Positions 34,816 to 46,490 of a stretch of 64,000 bases of DNA are shown here, one piece after another. The notes beneath the pieces are model-generated. The model did not search any database. It saw only the letters and a list, made by a program, of their open reading frames with translations, and was not told where the DNA came from. Source of the DNA: Flaveria trinervia (taxonomy: Eukaryota > Streptophyta > Magnoliopsida > Asterales > Asteraceae); the NCBI GenBank assembly GCA_025506515.1, contig CM046456.1:16907794-16971793 (forward strand), read 5' to 3'. Positions within the stretch are counted from its first letter, which is position 1; each line of letters opens with the position of its first letter. A program made the translations under genes and the position numbers.

Positions 34816-36142
34816 ATGGCCGGAGGTAGATCTTCGAAAGCTTCTAGGGGTGGAGGTCACGGTGCTAAACCACGACCCAAGAGAGGGAGACCCAGAGTTG
34901 AGAGGGTGGTTCATGAAGAACCAGAGACCCCCCATCCGGAGGGTGGCGACGAAAGCGCCATCTGAGAGCCTCAGTAAAGGAGGCTGTTGTAGAAGAAGTC
35001 CATCAGGTCATGCAGACAATCTTACCGTCTGTGGTGACTGAAGTTATTAAGGCTGTACGAGAAGGGGAAAGAAAAGAAAGAAACAGCCCTCTGGAGAACG
35101 GGAACAACCAGAGCCGGAAACGGTTCTATCTAATGACGAAGAGGAAGAAGAAGAGCCTGCGCCGGAGACGGCACGAGGATGTAATTATGGGGCTTTTATG
35201 AGATGCAAGCCCCCTAGTTTTGATGGAAACGGCACCGCTGCAGCTGCTCACCGGTGGGTGAGGGAAATGGAAGCTGTTATCGATATCAGCGAGTGCCGAG
35301 AGGACCAAAAGGTGAAGTTTGCTACCCACTCTTTTGTGGATTCAGCTCTGTGCTGGTGGACAACATTGTCCAAGCTGAGGGTAGTAGGGCCATTGGAAAA
35401 ATGAAATGGCCTGAGCTGAGAAGGTTGGTGATTGAGGAATTTTGTTCTCATCGGGAAATGGACAAGGTCGAAAGGGAGTTCTTGCAACTGGAGGCGGGAA
35501 CTATGACGCACCAGCAGTACACCACTAAATTCAACGAGATGGCACGTCTGGTGCCGGATCAGGTGACACCTTTGTCACGAAAGACTAAAAGATATATTCA
35601 GGGTTTGCCAGCAGATATTCGCAGGCACATGATAGCTGCCCGGCCGAGTACGTTTAGGTCGGCGGTGGATTTGGCAGGGAGTTTGTACGATGAGAGAACA
35701 ATGGTGGTGACTGAGGGTGGCAAGAAGAGCGGTGGTGATCGAAACTGGCGGGGGAAGAGGTTTGGTCGGGGTGATGCCTCGACGGGTAATAAGAGGCACG
35801 AGCGGATGATCGCCGTGTGGTCACATCAAGTGCGGGGTCGAAAAGGTGTGGCAAGTGTGGAAGGGACCACAGCGGAGAATGTAGGTTTGGGTCAAACTTA
35901 TGCTTCAAATTTGGGAAGGCGGGGCACCTGGCAAGGGACTGTCGTATAGTCCGGTGCTATAACTGTGGTGAAGAGGGTCACGTAAGTAAGGATTGTAAGA
36001 AGTTGAGGGCTGAGAGTTCTGGGGTGAAGAGAACTAGAGGGGAAGGACCGAGGGCGAGCGCCAGGGCATTTACCATGACACAGGAGGAAGCTAGGACAGA
36101 CCCTGATGTCGTGTCCGGTACGTTTCTGGTGAACCAACTTTA
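34816..36142 (+). pseudogene. gypsy gag with zinc knuckles
   Basis: The start MAGGRSSKAS at 34816 follows a 350-bp leader. A basic N-terminus is followed by a helical VVEEVHQVMQTILPSVV segment, an acidic stretch (about 35130-35170) and the gag core (35198-35780) with CWWTTL, TTKFNEMARLVP and YIQGLPADIRRHM. Nucleocapsid comes next: CGKCGRDHSGEC, then CFKFGKAGHLARDC, in which the second Cys of the CCHC box is lost, then an intact CYNCGEEGHVSKDC (about 35955-36000). Four frame changes lie near 34960, 35190, 35390 and 35830, all equivalent to loss of one base. It forms the virus-like particle and binds RNA in this family. Likely intact in the active ancestor; status here is uncertain because of possible sequence errors. 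Confidence 0.9.
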
Positions 36143-36550
36143 GCTTCTGTGCTATTTGATTCTGGTGCTAGTAGGAGTTTTATTTCTACTGCTTTCTGTG
36201 CTAAGCTGCCTGTTAGTAGTAGGCGTGTTGATGCGCCCTTTGATGTAGAAACTGCCATAGGTAAGTCTACCAGGATTTCGGAGATGATCGAAAACTGTGA
36301 GGTGGAATTAGAAGGTCACAAGTTTCCTGTTAGACCGTTCGTGATGACCTTGGGTGGTTTTGATTTGGTTCTTGGGATGGATTGGTTGGCGGACTTCGAG
36401 GCGAACATTGTGTGTCGCAAGAAGATGATTCGGTTGACAGCGCCTGATGGAAGTTTGGTAACGGTTTATGGTGATCGGGTTACTACGATCCCGAAGGTGA
36501 TCTCAATGGCGGTGGCGGGAAAGTGTATGAGGCGTGGATGTAGCGCCTAA
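36143..36550 (+). pseudogene. gypsy aspartic protease domain
   Basis: VLFDSGASRSFIS at the start gives the D-S/T-G catalytic motif. LVLGMDWL (about 36370) is the second conserved block of retropepsins of this group. One continuous frame of about 133 codons ends at TAA 36548-36550, where relatives read on into RT with a Tyr codon, so this is a single nonsense change. It cleaves the Gag-Pol polyprotein in the particle. Confidence 0.88.
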
Positions 36551-37800
36551 TTGGCTCATGTAAAGGATGTAGATGCACCAACACCACAACTGCCTGATGT
36601 ACCGGTTGTGTGTGACTTTCCAGACGTGTTCCCGCAAGATTTACCAGGGGTACCACCTGACAGAGAAATTGAATTTCAGATTGATCTAATACCGGGTGCC
36701 CAACCCGTTGCCAAGGCACCATATCGGTTAGCTCCGACGGAGATGAAAGAGTTGATGGAACAGTTGCAAGAGTTGCTGATAAGGGGTTCATTAGACCGAG
36801 TATCTCTCCATGGGGTGCTCCGGTCCTGTTTGTAAAGAAGAAGGATGGTAGTATGAGGATGTGCATTGACTATCGTGAACTGAATAAATTGACGGTGAAG
36901 AACCGCTACCCCTTACCGAGGATAGATGATTTGTTCGATCAGCTTCAGGGTGCCAGTTGGTTTTCAAGAATAGATCTTCGGTCTGGCTATCATCAGTTGA
37001 AGGTGATGGAACAAGATATCCCTAAAACAGCTTTCCACACACGCTATGGTCATTATGAGTTTCTTGTCATGTCCTTTGGTTTGACCAACGCGCCAGCTGC
37101 TTTTATGGATCTGATGAACCGTGTGTGTCGGCCTATGTTGGATAAATCAGTGATTGTGTTTATTGATGATATCCTGATTTATTCGAAGAGCAAGATTGAG
37201 CATGCCGGTCACGTTCGAGAGGTTCTAGAGACGTTGAGAAGGGAGAAATTGTATGCTAAATTCTCCAAGTGCGCATTTTGGTTGCGCGAAGTTCAGTTTT
37301 TGGGTCATGTGGTGAATCCTGATGGGATTATGGTGGACCTGGCGAAGGTGGATGCGGTTATGCAATGGAGGTCACCAAGACGCCATCCGAGATCCGTAGT
37401 TTCTTGGGCTTGGCGGGCTACTATAGAAGATTCATCCAAGACTTCTCTAAGATTGCTTCTCCACTAACTAAGTTGACCCGAAAGGATGTGAAGTTTGTAT
37501 GGGGTCAAGCTCAAGAGAAGGCGTTCGAAGAGCTGAAGGCAAGACTGACTCAAGCTCCTGTTCTGTCATTACCGATGGAAGCGAAGATCTGGTGGTTTAT
37601 TCTGATGCTTCCTACTCAAGGTTGGGGTGTGTGTTAATGCAGAGAGGGAAGGTTATAGCCTATGCATCCCGACAATTGAAAGTCCATGAGGTTAATTATC
37701 CCACTCATGACTTGGGGCTAGCAGCCGTGGTCTTTGCACTAAAGATTGGAGGCACTATCTCTACGGGACGAAGTGCACCATATTCACCGATCATAAGAGT
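36551..37800 (+). pseudogene. gypsy reverse transcriptase and RNase H
   Basis: The linker DFPDVFPQDLPGVPP leads into RT fingers with YRLAP. MRMCIDYRELNKLTVKNRYPLPRIDDLFDQL follows over two blocks, then FSRIDLRSGYHQL, TAFHTRYGHYEFLVMSFGLTNAP and the active-site FIDDILIYS (about 37160-37190). RNase H starts with LVVYSDASYSRLGCVLMQ (about 37590-37645) and ends at FTDHKSL-like text at 37790. Catalytic Asp residues of both enzymes are present. Three to four frame changes (near 36800, 37360, 37590, 37795) are all of the single-base-loss type. Apart from these the domain is complete, which suggests a recently active copy. Confidence 0.92.
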
Positions 37801-38833
37801 TTGAAGTACTTCTTCGTGCAAAAGGATCTGAACATGAGGCAGAGGAGATGGTTGGAACTTATAAAGGATTATGATTGCGAGATCCATTACCATCCAGGCA
37901 AAGCTAATGTGGTGGCGGATGCCCTTAGTCGAAAGGAAAGGCCCGAACCGATTCGGGTGAAAGCTTATCAATTAATCATGACCTCCGATATGATGAAGCA
38001 AGTTAAGGAGTTTCAAGATGAGGCATTGAAAGAAGATCACCTTAACTCGGAAAGAATGAGAGGTCTGGTTGGGGAATTGGGTGAAAACACACTCGGTGTT
38101 AGAACTCGATTCGGTCGTGTGTGGATTCCTCGTTTTGGGGATTTACGGGTGAAGATAATGGATGAAGCACACAAGACTCGATACTCCATTCATCCTGGTG
38201 CCACGAAAATGTACCATGACATGAAGAAAGATTATTGGTGGTCGGGTATGAAGCGCGACGTGGTGGAGTATGTGAGTAAGTGCCTTACCTGCTTACAGGT
38301 GAAGGCCGAACACCAAAAGCCGTATGGGAAGATCCAACCTTTGGATATACCGGAATGGAAGTGGGAGCACATCACCATGGACTTCATTACGAAGCTGCCA
38401 CGTACTCCGAAAGGGTATGATGCCATATGGGTGATAGTTGATCGTCTGACGAAGAGCGCTCATTTTCTACCGATCCGCGAGACGTATTCATCTGAGAGGT
38501 TGGCTGATCTGTTCATCAAGGAAATTGTAGCTCATCATGGTGTGCCGGTGTCTATTGTGTCTGATCGTGACACTCGGTTTACATCTAAATTTTGGAAGAA
38601 ATTCCACGACGTTATGGGGATGAGGTTACATATTAGCACGACTTATCATCCCCAAACCGATGGTCAGTCAGAAAGAACCATTCAGACATTGGAAGACATG
38701 CTCCGGGCATGTGTGATCGATTTTGGTGGAAGTTGGGATGACCACTTACCGTTAGCCGAATTCTCATACAACAACAGCTATCATGCCAGCATTGGTATGC
38801 CACCATATGAGATGCTATACGGTAGGAGATGCA
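37801..38833 (+). pseudogene. gypsy integrase, N-terminal and catalytic domains
   Basis: One open frame of 345 codons. The end of RNase H (HYHPGKANVVADALSRK) leads to the zinc-binding HHCC domain (IHPGATKMYHDMKKDYWW...CLTCLQVK) and the DDE core. The first Asp lies in ITMDFITKLP, the second in VSDRDTRFTSKFW and the Glu in QSERTIQTLEDML. The frame is cut at GRRC by the solo LTR, and the remaining C-terminus resumes at 55404. The integrase body is intact in sequence. Confidence 0.95.
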
Positions 38834-39029
38834 TGTAACATCTTGTAATTTTGGGTTAATTTAAAGTCAGCCTTATTAAATTCTTGCATGGGCTAATTTT
38901 GTGTTATTTATGAAACTTATGGGTTGCTTATGATTATCTTAATTGCTCTTTTAAATTTATAAGAGTAATAATAATTATGTTACTAATAATAATAATAACA
39001 AATTATAAGAGTAATAATAATTATGTTAC

Positions 39030-39065
<36 letters not shown>

Positions 39066-41291
39066 GAACATTAAAGGTGAAATGAAAATTTCTAAACTTG
39101 AAAATGTTTAAAACATTAAACTTAGTTCAAGGGACCTTTTTGTCAATTTAGAAACATTGAAAAGAAAGTTTGGGCTCGAAATAACAAACTGGAAACCGCA
39201 AGGACTAATGGTGTAAATTAACCAACCCAAACCCCTCCTTTCCCTCTTTCCCCGTATTTCCGGCCGCCGGCCGGCAAGGTCCGGCGCGGCGCCGGTGATC
39301 TCCAAATCCACCCGAAACCCTTGAATTTTGGTACCAAAATCATTCCAATCGGTTTGTTTGAACGTTTCGAACTTATGCTCACCAATTAATCATCTTCAAA
39401 CACCGGTTACAACCTCAAACAATTTCTATAACCGAAACCTTCAATGACACAACCGTTCGTCCCTTAAATCGTAATAATAATGTAATTAACACACCTAATC
39501 AATCATCTAAGCAATCTTAATCGTTTACATCTCTCAATTTCACCTGAATCAAACACAAACTTAGAACTCGTTTAGCACTTTCATCGCAACTGTCATCCAC
39601 TCGTTGATCACATTCCGAGCCTCCTAACCATCATTGATAGAGGGCTTTGCATCCAGATCGCTATACGAAGCTTCACATAAGTTTAATTTGGTTTTCTTAG
39701 TCGTTTGCTCGCATATTGAAACCAAGCTCGGTCACAACTCGTCTGCAAGTGTTCTTATCTACATAAACATCGAATCGGGTAATTAATTGTGTCCGTAGAC
39801 TCGAAATCACATGGGGAATCAAAGCCCCATGTTCATTCACGAAAACATTATCGTTTTGATCTTCGATTTTGGGTTTGACCAATCTAGGGTTCTTATGAAA
39901 TTGGGGCTATTCTGAAACGGGTGTTCTTAAGATTTGAGAACCAAGTAAAACCGCGGCTAAGGCCTTGGTTCACTGGTTCCCCACTCACATTCTGAATTAG
40001 AGGTCCGGGTTCGAACCCGGCGACCTCCAATTTAAATTTTTTTGGCTTTTCAGCCTTTAAAAAAATACATAAAGTTTTCTGAAAATTATAAAAAAGGGTT
40101 TTGTAAACTTTGGTTATTTTTAAGCTGTCCTATTATTTTCTACAAATTTATCACCTTAACACCTTAACAATTTACTTATAAAATAAAATTTAACAAAGTT
40201 TATTTTTATAACAATAGACTTTATATAATATTGGTAAATCATTTAATTATTATTTAGATACTATACAATTATGGATTAATTATGATAATTATAGAATTTA
40301 TATATTTTATAATTAACCTTCACAAATTGTTATAAAGGATTTAATTTCCTTAAATTTGATACATGACTTTTCTTTTGGACTAAAGCATATATATGATCTC
40401 ACTAACCAACGCCATTTAATTATTAAAACCCTCAAATACCATTTGAAACCCTAGTCTCGTTTACCCATTAAGTATATTATTAAATTGTAACATTGTAAAT
40501 ATATTTGTTTTAGGTGCATTGTGAAGACTACGTTGAAACGTTGCTTATATTTATTCATATTAATCATCAAATATATATTATTTGATCATGTGAGTATTCT
40601 ATACCCCTTTTTCCTATTTTCACACTTTGGGGTGAAACATGTTAACTTATACTATTGCACTCGTAGACTTATTTGAGACTTGTAAACCCATGGCAATTCA
40701 TCTTGTAAAAGTTGTGGTTAGTTGAACTTTCGTGATTACCATGTTATGGCGTTATATGTACAATCATTAACTATTGCTAGCCCAGCGAAGTCATAGATCT
40801 ATGGGCAAGACAAGCCTGCCTTGGTTAATCCAAGTACACTTAACTAATCGTATAAACTTGTAAACGTTTGAGACTTGTAAAACTTTGTCGAGGTTTGATT
40901 GTTGCATTGATCATAACATCCCTAATCACTTTATTCACTAATTTATGACTTGAATTGCCATCTTTTATATAATCTATGTATTTAAAACTATGGAATGCTC
41001 ACCAACATTATTGTTGACCCTTTATTTTTAACATGTTTCAGGAAATGCCCAAGTTTGATTATCTACACATTGAAGCTTGCACATCTAGGAATGGACCTAG
41101 ATTAATAAATAAAATAGAATGAATTGTTACATTTTACGTTATGTTTTTATATCCTTTGAGACTTATATTTGTAATGTGACAAATGAAACTTATGTGTGAA
41201 ATATATTTGGATTATTAATAGCGTTATGTAGCTATGAACGATCTTAACTCTCACTCCTCGACGTTTCCGCTGTCAAGGTTGAGGTGTGACA
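38834..41291 (+). mobile_element. solo LTR of the LARD family, copy 3, in gypsy integrase
   Basis: 2458 bp, TGTAACATCTTG to GAGGTGTGACA, flanked by the perfect target duplication ATGCA (38829-38833 and 41292-41296). Content matches the LARD LTRs in order, including the GC-rich block near 39260 and the tRNA-like segment at 39949-40027. There is a short internal duplication of an AATAATAATTATG block near 38957-39065 ending in (AAT)n. It sits 5 bp from the left border of copia element Z. Confidence 0.93.
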
Positions 41292-41301
41292 ATGCAGACA
41301 C

Positions 41302-42011
41302 TGTTAGGACCTGGTATTCGACTGAAATACCTAGAGATCACGTGTATACCAGATCAAATAGTGCGGAATCCTATTTGATTGGCGATCCAATCAATGAGAA
41401 CACACGAAGAATCAATCAAGGATTGAAACTAACGTTAGAAATCGATAAGGAATCGATCTAATGTGTTCTATGAACTTGGAGAACGATTTAGAAGGTTTCT
41501 TGACGGCTAGGGTTCGTCTGGATTCGTACTTGATCGAGCGTCACTGTTTTTCACGAATTGAGTTGTATTTATAGGTTGGCACTATTCAATCGTGCGACTG
41601 AACCATTAGTTTGGTTCAGTCGTGCGATTGAACCATGCGGTTGGTTCATTCATGCGACTGAGTGTTCAGTCGTGCGACTGAGCCAACTTATGTTACAGTC
41701 GTACGACTGATCCAGTCTCCTGGTTCAGTCGTGCGACTGAGTCAATCGTGTGAAGTTCTTCATGTGTATGGTTCATTCACATGAGCCATTCGCATGGGAA
41801 CTTCATTAAGTTAAGTTTGAATGTTTTGGTTAATTAATATAAGATTATATGTAATCATTCAAGTAATCATAAACCCAATCAATTCATTCACGACTCATTA
41901 ATGAACTATTAAACATTATAACCAACAGACTATCAATATCAGTTCATTAATCATACCAAACAAGATCTATTACATCACATATCATGATCTAGGGACATAC
42001 ATGTATCAACA
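41302..42011 (-). repeat. 3' LTR of Z
   Basis: 710 bp. On the minus strand it reads TGTTGATACATG to GGTCCTAACA. The U3 array of about ten CAGTCGTGCGACTGA words spans 41586-41790, with a perfect 14-bp palindrome at 41696-41709. The TATA box TATAAATA (minus strand, 41573-41566) follows the array after about 13 bp. Confidence 0.93.
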
Positions 42012-42024
42012 AACTCCCCCTTGG
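42012..42024 (-). other. polypurine tract of Z
   Basis: On the minus strand CCAAGGGGGAGTT directly precedes the 3' LTR, identical in form to that of X. Confidence 0.9.
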
Positions 42025-42036
42025 ACTTAGATCTCT

Positions 42037-45000
42037 CTAATGTCTTGTTTTCTTCATTACCTCCTCATATTTCTTGTACTTGTCCTCTTGTGTGACTCCC
42101 GCGTGAATATCAAACGCGAAGCAAAGTCGTATAACATTTTGGAACTGGAGGGCTTGTACAATGTCTTGTGTGTCATAGAACAGTGGCCACTTGTATAATG
42201 TATAGACATCATTAGCAGACAAGTTAGTTAGCCACATTGGGTCGAATACCCCGACAGTATCCATTTGATCCCCTTTGTTCAGAACTATGACAGCTTCAGC
42301 AGTTCTCCAATCATAGTACCACCATTTGAAGTGTGGAGTGAGTCCTGTGGCATTTCCCTGAGAGGGATTCTCGACATAGTGCGAGGAGGACTCCACTTCA
42401 ACACAATCTTAGGTTTTCCAGTAATGGTATCCATCTCAGACCTTCTAATATACCTTGTAGGTTGTTGAGGTCTGAAGTTAATCCACCTGGTGTGGTACTC
42501 TTTCTTTAGGGCAGTCTCAAACCAGCCTGACATCTTTCTCGGGTCAGCATACAACAGCTTCAATTTGGCCAGCTGGTTGAGCTCAAAACCTGGTAGAGTC
42601 TTTAGATCATGTGGAAATCTAAAGTACTCTATGCCATTTTCCCTCTTAACGGCATAAACGTTAAGATCATCAAAATATGCCCATGTTATAATCCTGCCTG
42701 ACACCGTAAGATGTTTCTTGACGCTGTAGAACTTGGTGTAGGCATCCCTCTTCGGTGCAGCACGTTGGGCTCTGACTTCTTTAAAACATTCAGCCCACTC
42801 AGCCTTTCGAACGTATACGTCATCGTTTGAGGCTTGGGCTGTTCCTTCGGTCTTTCCAGCTTCCTGCTCCATCTTGTCTAGTACCTCAAACATATCACTG
42901 ACTAGGGACTCACCCAGATTGGGGACCATATTACCCTCGTTGTCAGCGTACTGAGGGTACTCTTCAGCAGCAATATCTTCAACCTCAACTTCATCAATGT
43001 CATGTAGTTCGTCGTCACTGGTTGAATCAACTGTTGGAGCATCCTTGACAATGTCATCAGGATTGAGTCTGAACATCTCTGCCAGTTGCTCGTTAGATAG
43101 GTCGTGAATTATTTCACCTTCTTCAGGGGTATAACTCACTGACCTTCTGACAATCCCTTGCAGATCAAGAATCATTGTGAGTTGAGACTTGACCTGTTGA
43201 AGGGGAGCAATATCAAACTCATCTCTGTGGTACTTTGGATCTGTTTGATTTACACATTTCACACTCAAATCATTAGTAATATATCAAACAAAATGCATTA
43301 ACTTAATATAAACATTTAGTACATGGTTTTTCAATACAGAATACAAAAGTAAATAAATACATAAACATCCACTATTTACTTTTATCCTGAATGCTAGACT
43401 CTTCTTGTGAAGGTGCAGAAGCAGAAGCTGACTGATCCTGTCTGTTCTTTGTTCTCTTCTCTTGCCCTTGAGCTGAGACAGATTCAGCTGCTTCTCCTTT
43501 TCAGTGTCTTCATCTGCACACCACTCTTCGGTTTTCTCTTCATCAGTATCACTATCATCATCATCATCATCATCATCTTCATTATCTCTGTCTCCATCCT
43601 TTATCTTTAGAGGTTCCTCCTTTGATCCTTTCAATTTTAGCAAAATGGTCCTCTTAGCTTTTTCCAACTCCTCTATTTTCTTACCTGCTGCGACACTTTG
43701 TGCTCGGAGTTGGTCCAACTGAGTGTTCTGAGCAGCCAATTACTGGGCCTGCTCCTCAATTACTCGATCCTGCTCTGCAATTTTATGCGATTGTGCAGCA
43801 GTCAGGTCGGTAAGCTGGCGGATCTGAGTGGTCTTTTCCTCATCAGCCGCCAGCAATCGCAACACCATTCTATTTAAAGCTGACAACTGTTCCTCTACCC
43901 CAATTGGAGGTAGAGGAGATCTATAGGTGTGTGAGGGGTAGGCTGAGGGCTCGGTTTGGTGGCTAGTGGTGGTGGTGGAGGTGGTGAATATCGGGTCAGG
44001 TCTGGATGATAGTGGTGGTGAGTGTGGGGTGAATGATGTAGTGGTGGCTGGGGTCTGGCTGTGGTGGTCGGTATGGTGGTGTCTGTTGTCGCTGTGGGGA
44101 AAGGTATGGTGGTGTGTCTGAAGAGGTGGTAGTGGTGGAAGGTATGGTGGATGTGGTAGTGATAAAGGTTACCCTACGCTTCTTCTTTTTCTGGCCATGG
44201 GGTTGAGCCATCCGTTTTCTCCTCGTTCCCTTCGAGGTGGATGCTCCCCCTCCAATCCCGCCTGAGGACCCCAGAGCATACGTTGGATCAGTTTCTGTAT
44301 CTCCGGAGCCTCTCGGTTGTTCACCAACAACTCTCAACCCATGTTCTGTGGGAACCACTTTCCTTCCCACAGTTCGGTTCAGTGGCTCCTCATCAGATTC
44401 ATCCTCATCCTCCTCGTTAAGAACAAAATCTTGATGAAATCCTGCTGACTCAGTTACCTCAGCAGGTGAGACAGACACAGAGGGAACAGAGCCAGACACA
44501 GTGCCTCTGGGTGGAATAGCAGCATCCCCACTGTCATCCTCATCTGAGTCAAGAGTGGGTAGGACTATCTGTTCCACCTCAGAGTCACTATCCTCGTGAC
44601 GCCACTTCCTCCTTTCCGGCACTACATAGTCTTCTCTGGCAAGATGACCGAACAACCTCCTGACCGGAGGCTTCACTGGCTTTCCCCGGTATACTTTCAT
44701 CCTTCCCAGGGTGGTGTCATCCATGACCTCCAATACCACCGAATCCTCCTGTTCTTTTGGCAGGGAAGGAAGCTTCTGATCTATTATCATTTGCATAAAC
44801 CGTGGGTACATACAGAAGGCTTCCTTTCCTTTCCCCTCGATGTTTTCCACCAGATAGGTGAAGATCATCTTAGAGAAGCTGAACGAATGGTTCAGCACCA
44901 ACGCAACGTATGCGTTATGCATTTGATCCGATAGCTCATCAAACCCACCTTTTCTTGAAGCCATGCACTTGAGCAGCACGTGTGCAAGGTACTTAAACTG

Positions 45001-45401
45001 AGGACAGAGGTTACTCTTGTTCAGTACCCCTGAATTGATGTCCCCAGAGTATTTGGCTCTGAGAAAACATCCTCTGACAGTGAGGGGGTGTAGACGGGTT
45101 GGGCAGTCACCGTCATCCCCCAATTGAAGTACAACCCGTAAGTCTTCCTCAGAAACTGTAATATCCTCGCCAAATGGGAACTTCTTATGCAGTGAGGATC
45201 CGATGATCTATCAACTGTAGCGCCTTCCCAGAAGGCTTGTTGAATGGATCGGTATGGGGTGCAAGGGGTAGAGATGGCATGCGCAATCCGTGATCTTAGT
45301 AGAAACGTGATAATGCCAGAGAATTCTGCAGCATTTATGGATGTTAAGTCCAGATGAGCACATATATTATTCTTAGTGCTCATTGTCCATCTACTCGCCA
45401 T
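42037..45401 (-). pseudogene. env-like ORF of SIRE-like element Z, nearly intact
   Basis: Start MASRWTMSTK at 45401, directly after a 3' splice-site-like TTTGTAACAG. An N-terminal domain of about 230 residues has AEFSGIITFLLRSRIAHAIS, CPQFKYLAHVLLKCMASRKGG and FCMYPRFMQMIID. A region with clustered acidic residues (DSDSEVE, DEEDESDEE-like) leads to a basic RRKRMAQPHGQKKKKRR block (possible nuclear signal) and a Thr/Pro-rich stretch. A leucine-rich coiled coil (about 43880-43620), poly-Asp and a C-terminal domain (43230-42037) with ADPRKMSGWFETALKKEYH and WLTNLSANDVYTLYKW follow. Breaks: frame changes near 45178, 43990 and 42350, and one TAA at 43742. A 139-nt candidate intron (43379-43241) removes stops in frame. 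No membrane segment is visible, so a true envelope role is unsupported; function unknown. Confidence 0.75.
43241..43379 (-). other. candidate 139-nt intron inside the env-like ORF of Z
   Basis: On the minus strand the donor is AAAA|GTAAATAG (GT at 43379-43378) and the acceptor AAATCAAACAG (AG at 43242-43241). The interval is very AT-rich and contains stops in all frames. Its removal joins the preceding frame (ending ...SSIQDK) to the following one (KYHRDEFDIAPLQQ) without a shift. The homologous stretch of X runs straight through without this insert. Prediction only. Confidence 0.55.
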
Positions 45402-45984
45402 CTGTTACAAAGATAGTAAACATTAGTACCATTTAATAAGAAAGTCATGAACTCATTAAGCTTGAAGAACATCTTTCTGTCATGCGATTGAAGTTGTGCG
45501 ACTGAGTTCAACAGTGCGATTGAACTGTGCGAAAGGGGTTCAGTCGTACGATTGAATGGTCCGAATGGGTTCAGTCGTGCGATTGACCCCATACGTATCT
45601 CAGTGTGTGCGATTGGGCTTCTACGCATATACCTTCATGCGGTTACCTCAGTCATGCGACTGAACTTCATACGCATGGTTCAGCCATGCGTATGGGCAGT
45701 TTGGGCCCTTCAGTCGTGCGACTGAAGTTCATCTTGATGTCCATTCGCATGAAGACCCACTATGCGATTCACATTTTAGTTTCACCAATCTTTTGTTTTA
45801 AACCTCTATATCAAGTTCATTTGAGTCGCCATCTCGTCACTAATGACTAGCAAACTTGATTTTAACGTTTAGCTTAGTTTATGTAGGTTATTAGGGCATT
45901 TTTCAGTCCGATCAAGGTTTCATTCGAATAACCCAATTTGGACTTAAAATCTTCTGATTTCTACAAGATTGAACGGCAATGTAC
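45402..45984 (-). other. candidate leader intron before the env-like ORF of Z
   Basis: Minus-strand donor AAG|GTACATTG (GT 45984-45983) and acceptor TTTGTAACAG (AG 45403-45402), the latter touching the env-like ATG. X has equivalent sites in the same order. The intron encloses the palindrome array 45478-45770. Confidence 0.5.
45478..45770 (-). repeat. palindromic-word array in the leader intron of Z
   Basis: About a dozen words of the CAGTCGTGCGATTGA and CATTCGCATG kind. Corresponds to 9870-10075 of X. Confidence 0.8.
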
Positions 45985-46123
45985 CTTGATTCTTGTCAAT
46001 CGAAAGTCAGAAGATGAATTGCAAGTGAATAACTGTCTCTAGAGATTTTGGCAGAGTAACGGTAAAGAGAGCGATTTGGGGTGCGATTGGGAGTGATGAG
46101 TGAGATGCGATCGACTGAGGCCC

Positions 46124-46490
46124 TTTAAATACTGACCCTAATTTCAATCGGCCGACTGGCCTCATTCGCACAGTTCATTCGGGCAACTGAGGTTCAGTAG
46201 TGCGATTGGTCCAGTCGGTTGCTTTCAGTCGGCCGACTGAGTCTCAATCGGTCGACTGACTCATTCGGTCTTCTTTATTCGCATCTCAATTAACCGACTA
46301 AGTCTCAGTCGGTTGACTGACTCATTCGCACCCTGTCATCCGGTCGAATGGCTCAGTTTCATGTCCAGTCATGCGAATGGGATCCATTCGCATGGTTGGT
46401 CCATATTCATGGTCCAATCATGCGAATGGGATCCATTCGCATGGTTGGTCCATATCATGGTCCAATGGTGCGAATGGGATCCATTCGGTA
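46124..46490 (-). promoter_or_regulatory. palindromic-word array plus TATA-like box, inferred env-like promoter of Z
   Basis: The array 46145-46490 contains TCAGTCGGCCGACTGA, a perfect 16-bp palindrome (46225-46240), and CAGTCGGTCGACTGA-like words. On the minus strand it ends 14 bp upstream of TATTTAAA (46131-46124). About 140 bp later the candidate 5' splice site follows. The element's LTR has the same array-to-TATA spacing. Confidence 0.55.

Noticed and set aside
41586..41790. CRISPR array or operator array of a prokaryote
   Set aside because: The spacing is irregular, the words vary, there are no unique spacers of fixed size, and the context is a plant LTR.
42037..45401. Genuine retroviral envelope protein
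   Set aside because: Position matches env, but no signal peptide, no transmembrane stretch and no cysteine pattern of a surface protein is visible.
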